A stretch of DNA of 64,000 nt from Clarkia xantiana subsp. parviflora. Its lineage: Eukaryota > Streptophyta > Magnoliopsida > Myrtales > Onagraceae. Below, piece after piece: positions 54,978 through 64,000 of this stretch (the first letter of the stretch is position 1; the number at the start of each line of letters is the position of its first letter). Under the pieces are notes generated by a model. It saw only the letters and a program-made list of their open reading frames with translations, did no database searches and had not been told where the DNA came from. The position numbers and the translations under genes are program-made. The stretch is from contig JAPTYO010000008.1 of assembly GCA_036873135.1 (NCBI GenBank), positions 29,414,761 through 29,478,760 of the forward strand. The letters are read 5' to 3'.

Positions 54978-55450
54978 AAAAACCTGTACAAGGTTGGCCA
55001 GTCCGATGTTGATAATGATGCAAAGTCTGTTGGTGATAGTGCAAAGGAGTCACAGGGTTGCCAGCTTGAAGGGGGGTGTTGAGTTTGCTGGTCTGGGCTC
55101 TGATGTTCCAAGCTTGGCCCATGTGACCCAATTGTTGGCTTAGAGATTTTGGGCTTCGTCCCTTAGTGTTGGCTGGGCTTTAAGCATGTGTTGCTTGTTC
55201 TAGTAGGCTTGGTAAATTGTGGGTTGGTTGTGTGATATTGGGTCCATGATGTATTATTTGGGACCAAACTAGACGGTTGGAATAGTTAAAGGGACCCTTG
55301 AGTGTTTACTCGGGACCCCGCCCTATTTATGGTGAGAATTGGAGCAGCTTCAGTTGCTTCGGTTCGATGAGCCGCAAATCAAGTTCAATATTATCTCTTC
55401 TCCTTCGTTTCTTCCAGAAAATTAGGGTTAGGGTTTGTGAGAATTTACAG
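53340..55450 (+). mobile_element. Copia fragment B: reverse transcriptase, RNase H and 3' LTR
   Basis: Begins abruptly in the RT domain (KAWVQAMKDEISALEENGTW in frame at 53344) and continues through RNase H to a purine-rich tract GAAGGGGGGTG and an LTR starting TGTTGAGTTTGCTGG at 55077. The LTR contains CCCTATTTATGG (a TATA-like motif) near 55321 and probably ends near 55450. There is no 5' LTR, gag or integrase of this element in the window. Confidence 0.85.
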
Positions 55451-56039
55451 AATTATGCAATGTAAATAGACACTATTAGAAGAGATAATTCCGGTTTGCA
55501 TAATTATAGAATATTAATTTTTCAAATATCGTTTTTGGCAACAATTAATTTTCCGTTTAGAAAAATCGGACCGCGCGAGGTACTTCATTTATTCTTCATG
55601 ATTTATGTGATGGTCAAATGCTATGCACTATAACTATTAGGTCACTGTCAAGTCCAATTGTCCAACAACAATTTCCGTCAAATTGAACATAAAAGAAGCA
55701 GGTTCAAGCAATGTGGGCTCTTTTGATGTGCACTAAATGTGGATGCGACGATAAATTGAAAGGATATCTTCGACATAAAAAATTGAACATCCTTTCAATT
55801 TATCGATCATTCAATTAAATGTATTTTACCGTTTAATTTCTTGTCAAATTCATATTGGGTAAACATCAAAATATCTCACGCGGGCAAAAGTTGTTTAGTT
55901 TCTACCTAATTTGACAGATATTATAACATTGTAATCAATTTGATAATACTTTTTTGCCAAAGAAACATGCAGATTATTATAATACCAAAATCAGAGAAAC
56001 AGTCAAGGCGGGATAAATTCCCTATCCGATAAAATCAAC
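55451..56039. other. AT-rich intergenic sequence
   Basis: No gene, RNA or bounded element is seen. A short inverted repeat built on AAATTGAAAGGATATC / GAACATCCTTTCAATTTATCG spans about 55751-55805. Confidence 0.4.
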
Positions 56040-56475
56040 GAAAAAAGAGGGGACAGAGTGTTGACACTCAATTGCTAACACACGACCTCTTTCTAGATTG
56101 GATTGCAATCCAGTTAGCACAATGATTTACTTGTCTCGGGGTAATGGTCCAACTCACAAGATGTAGAAGCTCGGTTCGTGGCAACTTGAGTTGATATCCG
56201 CAAATCCACGCAGTGGCCACACCCTAGTATAACTTGGATAGCTTCAGTTGAATAGACTCAAATATGACTCGATACCATCCCTCTTTTATAGCAAGCTCAA
56301 CTCCATCCCTCAAAGCCTGCACCTCAAGCTCTAAACTACCATGAGTCACGTATGGCCGGCAGAAAACTCCAACAACATTCTCGTCACGTGTCCTCGCAAT
56401 ACCCCCAACTCCTCTTTGCCTTGATCGGTTTTTCCCACAAAGCATCACAATTAACTTTTATGAAATCTCATAGCA
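56040..56475 (-). pseudogene. LINE-type RNase H fragment
   Basis: On the minus strand a KVNCDALWE-like start precedes GVGGIARTRDENVVG, then LELEVQALRDGVELAIKEGW and RVIFES. These are the core motifs of the RNase H domain (RVT_3 type) found at the end of plant non-LTR retrotransposons and related host-annotated proteins. The frame is broken before GVGGIA and after KLSKLY, and only a remnant of the C-terminal part is seen. An isolated decayed piece with no reverse transcriptase nearby. Confidence 0.7.
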
Positions 56476-57407
56476 GGGCTTGTCATCTCGAGTCGTCTTC
56501 CCCATGATGTTGAGTGTTTGAGCTTGTCCCATTACTTTCCGGTCACCAAAATTCATTATGGTCCTTCAAGGTAATCTCAGAGACATTCCGATAAGCGAAC
56601 ATCGGCGAGTCCTCTTTTTTTTTTTTTTATGTTTTTCAAAATTAACTACTTAAACCTTTTTTTTATAATAAGAAATTAAAGTTTAAGTAGCAAATTTAAA
56701 AAATTTAAAATTCCGGTAAAATGTTTTGTACTTTAAGTCAGTGACGTAGCCAGGAACCGAAGGCAGGGGTTGCAGATTGATTATGTTTTTTTTATTCATA
56801 TAACAGCCTAATAAATACCGAATATCAAAATATGTCAAAAACTAAACAATAAAATTAAATAAATACATGAGTTATAGAAGGAAAAAAAATCCATAGAATT
56901 AAATAAATATGTTAAAAAAATTTAAAATTACATACACGTCAAAATGAAAAGAAAAAATTGGTCGTTGGGCGCCAACGACGCCAATTTTTTTTTTAGTGAA
57001 GCCTCTGTTTCAGACAACAACATTATGGTTATTTTGCTAATTTTTTGGCACATTTTGATAATTGAAATTTCTTAGGTTGCTATATGGGTAAAATAATTCA
57101 AAAATATTGTATACAAATACTTAATTAAAAAATGAAATACGTGCTAAAAAAACATATGAAAAACTAGCAAAATATAGTCTAATATTTTAAAATTAAAACA
57201 ACAACTAATTACTATGACAATTAAGAGTTTTCATACTTTGAAATTGAAACCTAACATACTCATTATGAACGGATTCAAATACATATTTATGTGACAAACA
57301 ATCATTTCCATATTTTTTTGTAATATTTTTGTAGATATTTATTGAATAAATATATATATTGTCACTTAGATAGTTATATATAATCTTAGATATACATTTG
57401 TACAAAC

Positions 57408-57411
<4 letters not shown>

Positions 57412-57478
<67 letters not shown>
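57412..57478. repeat. (AT)n microsatellite
   Basis: An uninterrupted dinucleotide run of about 67 bp. Open frames across it are composition artefacts. Confidence 0.97.
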
Positions 57479-57483
<5 letters not shown>

Positions 57484-57678
57484 ATAATGAGTTAAATAGT
57501 ATATACGTATACATAACATGCAAATTTAATGTTACTCAACTTTCATTTTTGAATGCGAGGTGCAACATTATTTTTCATATAGTGAGGGAATGCAAATTTA
57601 CATATGCACTAATATATATATACTAATTTTTATAAAGTTGAGGGGTTCCAACCCCTCAACTGTATGTGGCTACGCACC

Positions 57679-58290
57679 TAGGGATGGCAACGGGGCGGGC
57701 CGGGGCGGGTTTTCGCAGGCCCGGACCCGCCCCGCGGGTCAGCCTGGCTGACCCGGACCCGGGTAAGTGTACCTTCCGGGGCGGGTCAAAAATCCCGCGG
57801 GTCGACCCGCTGGGCCCCTACCCGACCCGCCGTGAACTTTTATTTTCACTTTTCAATATTAAATACAATTTTTTTTTTCCAAAATATTACATTATATATA
57901 AATTCAAACCATAAATCTAACATCAATCAAATACAAACACATCAAATTCATCACCAAATACAAATTCAAATCTGAACACCAAATCCAAATTAACAAATCC
58001 TAATAATCTAAATATACATCTATTTATAATTTGATCCATGTTATTTATATAGGTACTATATTAACCATATTGTTTAGTAAATGTTACATTATATTAACAT
58101 TAAAAAAAATAAAAAAAAATATATATATAGGCATTTCGGGGCGGATCAATGGGGCCCATGCCCCTAGACCCGGACCCGACCCGCCCCGCCCCGAATCCGA
58201 CCTGTGACCCGCGGTTCGGCGGGTCCTCGGGTCAAAATCAGGTCGGAACCCCGTGGGTCAGCGAGGCCCAGAAACCCGTTGCCATCCCTA
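57679..58290. mobile_element. hAT-type non-autonomous DNA transposon, copy 2
   Basis: 612 bp with terminal inverted repeats TAGGGATGGCAACGGG / CCCGTTGCCATCCCTA and an exact 8-bp target duplication TACGCACC (57671-57678 and 58291-58298). Same family as the element at 32620-33455: shared ends and GGGGCGGGTC-type subterminal sequence. It lies inside the right terminus of the larger hAT element. Confidence 0.95.
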
Positions 58291-58308
58291 TACGCACCTG
58301 CTTTGAGT

Positions 58309-59051
58309 GAAAGTTCTTTGCTTATTAACCCTATATTTCATTATATATATATATATCAGATAAAAACTAGAAAAATTACAACTAGATACCTCGTACGTAT
58401 GTCTCTATCAAATCTATGCTCTTCGGGGAAAGTTAGGTACAGTACTGCAGGCTTCTTCGTAAAGTGGTGTTAATTAAACTCCGAGGTTAATTTCCTCTCC
58501 ATAGTACTGTACGTAGCTTTCCGTAACACGTAAGCTTGTCTGCCATTAATAACGCTTATCCCCGACATGTTCACATTCTTAATGCAATATATTTTAGTCA
58601 TTAATCTAATCCTCTTCTGTACACAGATCACGTCCTGATCTACTGGCCGATCCTTCTTATGATATTTGTATTGTCTAATTGCGTGTTGTTTGGACTCAAC
58701 CCCTTGTATGAATTAATTTTATATAATAATTATAATAATAATATCTACTCACATTCATAATAATAATAAGCGCTAAATATCAAAATCCAAATGCTTGATA
58801 TCAGGCCAATCAACCGCGGCTCGCCACGTGGCAGGGCTGTCTTTGATTTCATCAACATGTCAAATCAAGCACTATTATTGATGTTCTGGGTGTTTAGAAT
58901 TGGTCAGTTTGATGAATAGCTAAATAAGGAGAAGAGCCAATTATATTGTACTTGTTTGAAAACACAAAAACCTTCTTAATTTGTTCTTCCTAGTTAACTA
59001 AGCTCAATAGTTTAAGAAGAGGAAAAAGAGTGCCACTTTGCTCTAAAAATC
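58309..59051 (+). promoter_or_regulatory. Upstream region of the GRAS gene with a G-box
   Basis: A palindromic G-box GCCACGTGGC lies at 58823-58832, about 220 bp before the start codon. G-boxes bind bZIP and bHLH factors in light and abscisic-acid signalling. The nearby CCAAT (58806-58810) and GACTCAACC are weaker candidates. A convincing TATA box is not evident; TAAATAAGG at about 58921 is the best candidate. Confidence 0.55.
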
Positions 59052-60779
59052 ATGCCAGGTGCAATGTTTTCCTTTGGAGAGTTCAATTTTGGCAAAAGGG
59101 TTGATGAATTCGGGCCCCAATTCAACACCCTTTGTTCGGATCTCGATTTCTATCCGAACAAGTCATCGATGCTCGATGATTTCATGTTCGATACCACCTC
59201 ACCACCGCTCGAAGCTTGCTTAGAGGAGATCTCGAGGCTCGGCCGGGCAACCGAGGCTGACGAACCCAAATTGAAGAGACCGAAGCAGCGGCCACCTTCC
59301 CTAGCCTCCCTCGAGCTTTTGAAAAACTACGGAAACGGGCTCAAGAGGTTGGACGGGGAGAAGACCGTTGAACCGAGCGCAAATCATGAAATAATTGCCA
59401 ATACGGATTTACGAAGATGGTCCCTCGAGGAAATTGTAAGGTTTGCCGGGATGAAATTTATCCAGACAGGATCGGAGTGTTCGAGTACCGAACATCCGTT
59501 TGGTCTGTCTTTCTCGGGGCTTTCGGATGAAGAGATTAAGGACGTCCAACTTGTGGAACTCCTTCTTGTGTGTGCGGAAAAGGTGTCGTATCAACAATAT
59601 GATCGAGCGAAGAATTTGCTGAATCATTCGAGTTACTTGTTCTCCAAGGAAGGCACCCCGATCCAGAGACTAGTCTATTACTTCGCTGAAGGACTTCACG
59701 ATAGAATCGATCGAGAAACAGGAAGAGCTACGCGAAAGGATTCACATATGAGCAAGGAATTGGAGCTTGATTTGGTGGTTATGAGTCCAATTAGTACTAG
59801 AATTGCTTTTCACCAACAGACTCCCTTTAGTCAGGTTTGGTTCTTTTTAACTCACGAGTTTAGATAAACCAGTTGACCAAATATCTTAAAAGCTCGAGCT
59901 GATAGATCAAAACTATCTTTGATTGTTGTTCATTAGGTTTTTCATTTTGCTGGCATCCAAGCCATTATCGAGGGCGTGACCAATGCTAAGAAGATCCACG
60001 CGATTGATCTCTGTGTCGGGAGCGGGCTCCACTGGACGATCCTGATGCAGGCTCTCATGTCGGTTCACGGGTGCGAGCTCGAGCTTTTTAAGATAACTGC
60101 GGTTGCAACGACTTCCATAGATTTGATCGAGGAAACGGGTAAGAGGTTAGCGAGCTTTGCACGGACGATGAACATACCGTTCTCCTTCAAGCTAGCCATG
60201 GTTAATGACATCTCCGATCTCGAGGAAGACGATTTCGATATGGAAGCCGGAGAGACGGTTGTTGTATACTCACAATATCTCCTTAGGAACTTGATTCATA
60301 AACCCGACCGATTAGACTCGCTAATGAAGGTTATTAGGAATCTTAATCCGAGCATGATGGTGGTGATCGAGGTCGAAGCGAACCACAACCACCCGAGCTT
60401 CGTGAACCGGTTCATTGAAGCCCTGTTCTTTTATAGTGTCCACTTTGATTTCTCTGAGGCCTTTATGGGACGCGACGCTGGGAACCGATTCACGGTCGAG
60501 TCGTTTTATTTTGGTGAGGGGATTAGGAACATTGTGAGTGCCGAAGGCGAGGAGAGGATTGTTCGGAATGTGAAGATCGATGTGTGGAGGGCGTTTTTCG
60601 CACGGTTCGGGATGGTTGAAGCTGAGTTGAGTGCGTCGTCGTTGTACCAAGCGAGTCTTGTGATGAAAAGGTTTAAACATGAGAGGTATTGCACGCTGGA
60701 TATGAACGGGAAATGCCTCTTAGCTGGGTGGAAGAACACTTCTATTCAATCTCTTTCGGTTTGGAAATTCAGTTCATAA
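59052..60779 (+). CDS. GRAS-family transcriptional regulator
   Basis: Two exons, 59052-59834 and 59937-60779 (intron GT-AG, phase 0), 541 residues. The N-terminal 150 residues (MPGAMFSFGEF...) lack the DELLA and TVHYNP motifs, so this is not a true DELLA despite likely similarity-based naming. The GRAS domain follows: first leucine-rich region with LVELLLVCAEKVSYQQYDRA (about 164-185); VHIID-equivalent HAIDL (282-286) within VFHFAGIQAIIEG...AIDLCVGSGLHW; then LRNL and RLDSLMKVIRNLNPSMMVVIE (second leucine-rich and PFYRE regions); and the SAW region from FARFGMVEAELS to CLLAGWK and the terminal LSVWKF. GRAS proteins act in the nucleus as co-regulators of growth and stress responses. Many relatives are intronless; the single intron inside the GRAS domain is distinctive. 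The subfamily was not resolved. Confidence 0.92.
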
Positions 60780-61000
60780 TGAGATAGCGACAATGTACGT
60801 AAATGGATAAATCTCTTCATTTTAGCAGTGTAGGTACCAAGACTACGTTTGAGTCTATTGTCATGATATATACTCGATGAGTAGTTGTAAGGTATTCATT
60901 AACTAAATCTTGACTTCATTAAGTATTCACCAACTACTTGGTATTTGTGTATGAATTCGATATTTTCTGTAACAGTTGTCTATGCTTATGTTATGTATTA
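60780..61000 (+). other. 3' flank of the GRAS gene
   Basis: Likely 3' UTR. The sequence is AT-rich with no other feature before the next transposon. Confidence 0.4.
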
Positions 61001-61010
61001 TTATGTAGAG

Positions 61011-61527
61011 GGTTAAGAACCTGTAAATAGTCAAATGTTTGTCCAATGTTGAAATTTGGTGTCTAAAGTTTGAAATGTTAAATGGACAGTCTCATGTTTC
61101 ATTTTTGTTGAAATTTGGTGTCTTCGCACGTCTTTTCACCTCCCTCCAATTATTTTCATCAACCCACTCACCCACTCATAATCCATCACTATTTACTTTT
61201 CACAAATTCACCAACTTTCCCTATAAACTTGAACATAAAAAAAATGTTTACAGCAAAGTGGTGTGGAGCGATTTTCAGCGACAACGCATCGGGATTTGCT
61301 TGCGCGGATGTGCCCAGCTGCTTAGCTGACCGTCTCGGCAAGGTGATGACAATAGGGCGTGCATGGGAGCTCGAATTTGACAGTCGGTTTCGCCGGGATT
61401 GACTTCTCTACTGAGACACAAAATTTCAACAAAAATGAAACATGAGACTCTCCATTTTAACATTTCAAACTCCAGACACCAAACTTATACATTGGGCAAT
61501 CCTTGGACTGTTTATAGGTTCTTAACC
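61011..61527. mobile_element. Mutator-like foldback element with inverted repeats over 100 bp and a GC-rich core
   Basis: The left arm (61011 to about 61126) and right arm (about 61412-61527) are inverted copies: GGTTAAGAACCTGTAAATAG on the left against GGTTAAGAACCTATAAACAG on the complement of the right, and the arms share GTCTCATGTTTCATTTTTGTTG. Flanks TTATGTAGAG (61001-61010) and TTATGTAAAA (61528-61537) are a probable 9-10-bp duplication, as for Mutator-like elements. The core 61245-61400 is GC-richer than its surroundings and has an open frame (CGAIFSDNASGFACADVP), possibly a captured gene piece. Confidence 0.75.
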
Positions 61528-61537
61528 TTATGTAAAA

Positions 61538-62502
61538 GATGTGTTGTAAATATCTATTATATATCTACTATATCTACTATAATTCAGCATCGGAAGCCAT
61601 CTGGTTGACACGTTGACAGTTTATCCTGTCACCGTTTCCTAATTTAATCGGAATTTAATAGGAGTTCTCTAAATTTAGATACATAATATTGATCGCTTGA
61701 AAATTAAGAGATATTTTTATTTCCTATTTTGGTCTCTACGCAATTTAAAGAAAAAAATTAATTTAAAGTTTCCATTTAAATAGTAATTCTATACAGTTTG
61801 GTTCCGGAAGACCGTAGACCGCCACGTAAGCAATACATATGTAGATAATATAAAAAATATTTCACGTTATTAAGGTAATATGTATATAGAATAATAAAAT
61901 AATTAATAGGTAATATATTATATAAAATATAAACCAATTTACATACAAAACGTAATATACTATATACTATTATATAAAGCAATAGATAGATTAATAAAAC
62001 CTTAGATAAAACATCCAATGGCTGCTAGAAAACCTAGGTTTCATGTACACCGCTACCAACAGTAACTAGCTCTCCGGAAAGGTGAAGAAGAAGGTAAGGA
62101 TCTTCGCATAAAACGATTCGTAACATATACATAATTTTTGTTTTCACAAAAATAGTTCTTATTTACTTCTTTATACATTCTTGCCATTTTAGGGTTTAAA
62201 GTAGAACTTAGAAGTCACGAAGCGGCATCCATTGACTTGGAGTCTTACTTTGATGGGTTGTCTTACAATTTGGAGAGAGCATATGATTTAAGGAGAAGAC
62301 TGAAGTGGTGTCGTGGATTGATTGCATCACCGATTATTTATCGAGAAATACACAAATTTATAAATTTATTTACATCCATGTGGAGAGTTCATAGTTATCA
62401 GATTGGAAATATCATATTCTTTTCCTGGTATATATTAGTCTTTCCTATTCATATATTTATTCTTCTATTTTTATAGGCATGGATATCTGGATTATATTAT
62501 TA
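61538..62502. other. AT-rich intergenic sequence with an unassigned short frame
   Basis: Mostly AT-rich. From about 62190 to 62320 a less AT-rich stretch reads ELRSHEAASIDLESYFDGLS and then YDLRRRLKWCRG in one frame. It may be a decayed exon, but the parent gene is not recognised and the frame then runs into a hydrophobic AT-rich artefact. Confidence 0.3.
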
Positions 62503-63581
62503 CTAGCTACAAACCCCGCGCACCGCGCGGAAAAATGTCTAATAAAATTTAAAGTAAAATAATTATGTTACACAACTCCAATTAAATTAAAGGAAGGCTG
62601 ACCGGGCAAAACACAATGTAAAACGAATAAACTCAAATAAAAACTTAACACGTGTAATAATATATTACATTTAATAATATATTACCTTCGAAATAAATCA
62701 GCTAGTTTCTATGTACCTAAAATATATGTGATACGTGGAAAGAAGTACTGGAGTTTCGTCATCCACGGTGAAATGGTCGTATATATATTAGCCTTGTCCA
62801 AACCCTAGATAACCATTATTAATTTATTGCAATTTTAAGAATAGACGATATTCGCTTCATGCAACCTCTCCATTTCAGTTATCTGCAGTTCAAACATATC
62901 ATTATTATTATTACTATCATGATCACCACCATGGCTTCTATATTAAATAGATATGCGTTTGTTCGAAGACAAAGATCTTCATTTTCATCTTAATCTCTTG
63001 CAAATACACAATTATAAAAAAAGTAAAAATAAATCTCTCGAAATTAGAGTAGTATGAATTACCTTTTTCTATAAAAACTCAATTTGGGCGAACAATATCT
63101 TACACTGTTTATATAAAAAAATTGGAATAAAGATGAATAATTAATAAATGGAGAAGATAATAAATTAATTATGGCAGGATTGAATATAAATAATGTACAT
63201 ACATCGGACGCTATCAAGTTGATAGACTCACCATGTAGTCTGCATTTTCCAGATCCGCTAGTACTTACCTGCCGATGCGGTTTTTTGTTGTGACAGTCCA
63301 ATATTTACAGTTTCATATACATATATGCTCCTTCAGTTCTGGTACCTTCAAAAAATTGAGGCGCACAATTATCATCAATTTAACTGAAAACCAATTCAAG
63401 AAATCAATTAACATCAATACCTTGTCTTGAATTATTCGTTGCATTTTCCATTATATAAGTAGAACCAACCCTAATCAATGCTGGATTTTGTTTCTAGCGA
63501 CCACATATCTTCGTCCTTGACCACATGTGTATATATATAATGCATGAAGGGTATATTGATTGTTACTATTATATATTATTA
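62503..63581 (-). mobile_element. Helitron 3' end on the minus strand; 5' limit not resolved
   Basis: On the minus strand a hairpin CCGCGC-GGT-GCGCGG is followed by GGTTTGTAG and CTAG at 62503-62506, with T next, the standard Helitron 3' terminus. The element extends rightward to an unknown 5' end. No coding is seen; the end coordinate given is only the next element boundary. Confidence 0.5.
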
Positions 63582-64000
63582 TCTATATACCAATATATTA
63601 TTTGTGTTGGGTCCTCACCCCCAATAGACACATCTTTGGCACCTTTTCATTTTATGAGCAAAAAAAATATATTATATTTAATTCCTATATTTTATAAAAT
63701 TAATAATTTAGTCATTACTATATTTGAGAAACATTTATTTATCTTTAATATTATTACTAAATCATTATTTAAATTTTGTTATTTTTTTAAGGTCGTTTAG
63801 TCGACATGTCATAGTAATTATAATTAACTTACAATCCAATATTCATATCAATTTAAGTCAGCCCTATCATACTCACTCCATTCAAATTTCGAATACATGT
63901 AAAAAAAAATTATTCAACGAATTATATAGATCGAGTGATATATGTTCCGCATGTTGAGATTTTTATATCACATAGATCAGCCACTTACCAAATTATATAT
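63582..64000 (+). mobile_element. Helitron 5' end, cut by the window edge
   Basis: Starts TCTATATACCAATATATT after an A. It closely parallels the start of the Helitron at 41732 (TCTTTATACCAATATAAA) and continues with the same GTCCTCACCCC phrase, ATTTAG(T)C and GGTCG(C/T)TTA blocks. The 3' end lies beyond the window. Confidence 0.7.

Larger units (their letters stand above)
56739..58300. mobile_element. hAT-type DNA transposon with a second hAT element nested in its right end
   Basis: Left end CAGTGACGTAGCCAGGA and, on the complement of the right end, CAGGTGCGTAGCCACAT (the latter read across the nested insertion). Target duplication CTTTAAGT (56731-56738) versus CTTTGAGT (58301-58308), 7 of 8 bases. 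The 8-bp duplication supports hAT. The interior is AT-rich with a long (AT)n tract and no transposase. Confidence 0.8.

Noticed and set aside
51018..55450. One complete Copia element with LTRs at 51018 and 55077
   Set aside because: The two LTR-like segments share only the first few bases, and an inverted RNase H fragment lies between the coding parts, so it is a mosaic.
57205..57519. Frame with a run of alternating Tyr-Ile residues
   Set aside because: Direct translation of the (AT)n microsatellite.
59052..60779. Naming the GRAS gene as a DELLA repressor
   Set aside because: The N-terminal DELLA and TVHYNP motifs are not present; only the GRAS domain is supported.
62219..62476. Small gene starting in a less AT-rich patch
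   Set aside because: The first 45 or so residues look gene-like but no family is recognised, and the rest is a hydrophobic AT-rich artefact; noted only as a possible decayed exon.

Overview
The window is nuclear DNA of a flowering plant, most likely a eudicot. Three intact, intron-containing plant genes (a chloroplast HAT/TPR protein, a membrane-anchored ubiquitin E2 and a GRAS transcription factor) lie in the right third. The other roughly 85 percent is nested transposable elements, many of which can be bounded by their own LTRs, terminal inverted repeats and target-site duplications (TSDs). No genus is claimed.

Layout. 1-18340: a giant minus-strand LTR element with no visible coding capacity. 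A very young Copia element (537-6132) sits inside its left LTR. Its interior holds minisatellites, a decayed CACTA-like transposon and a disordered set of repeated primer-binding-site/LTR pieces (15742-16788). 18341-19915: the gag end and LTR of a minus-strand Gypsy element that the giant element appears to have entered. 19916-23107: tandem repeats and unassigned sequence. 23108-40758: a 17.6-kb plus-strand Gypsy-type element with no recognised protein. It is split by a second, minus-strand Gypsy element (26729-35270) that has gag-protease but no reverse transcriptase or integrase, an 81-bp satellite-like array, and a spliced antisense open reading frame; a hAT element sits in its gag. 40759-41731: debris including an LTR-like segment. 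41732-44329: a Helitron ending 169 bp before a start codon.

44499-49740 is the gene island: an HCF107-type gene on plus and a UBC32-type E2 gene on minus, convergent and 314 bp apart. From memory this matches the close linkage of the Arabidopsis counterparts and probably represents conserved synteny. 51018-55450 is a mosaic of three unrelated Copia pieces. 56040-56475 is a LINE RNase H relic. 56739-58300 is a hAT element with a second copy of the smaller hAT family inside one of its ends. 59052-60779 is the GRAS gene. 61011-61527 is a Mutator-like element with long inverted repeats, and two Helitron ends (62503 and 63582) close the window.

The three host genes act separately: chloroplast mRNA maturation, ubiquitination at the ER, and transcriptional control. 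The unusual biology is in the repeats: the antisense spliced frame in the coding-poor Gypsy element, the repeated PBS/LTR modules, an LTR-flank-LTR duplication, and several arrays with periods near 76-86 bp. Boundaries given with TSDs were read directly from the sequence; family names come from motif recognition without a database search.
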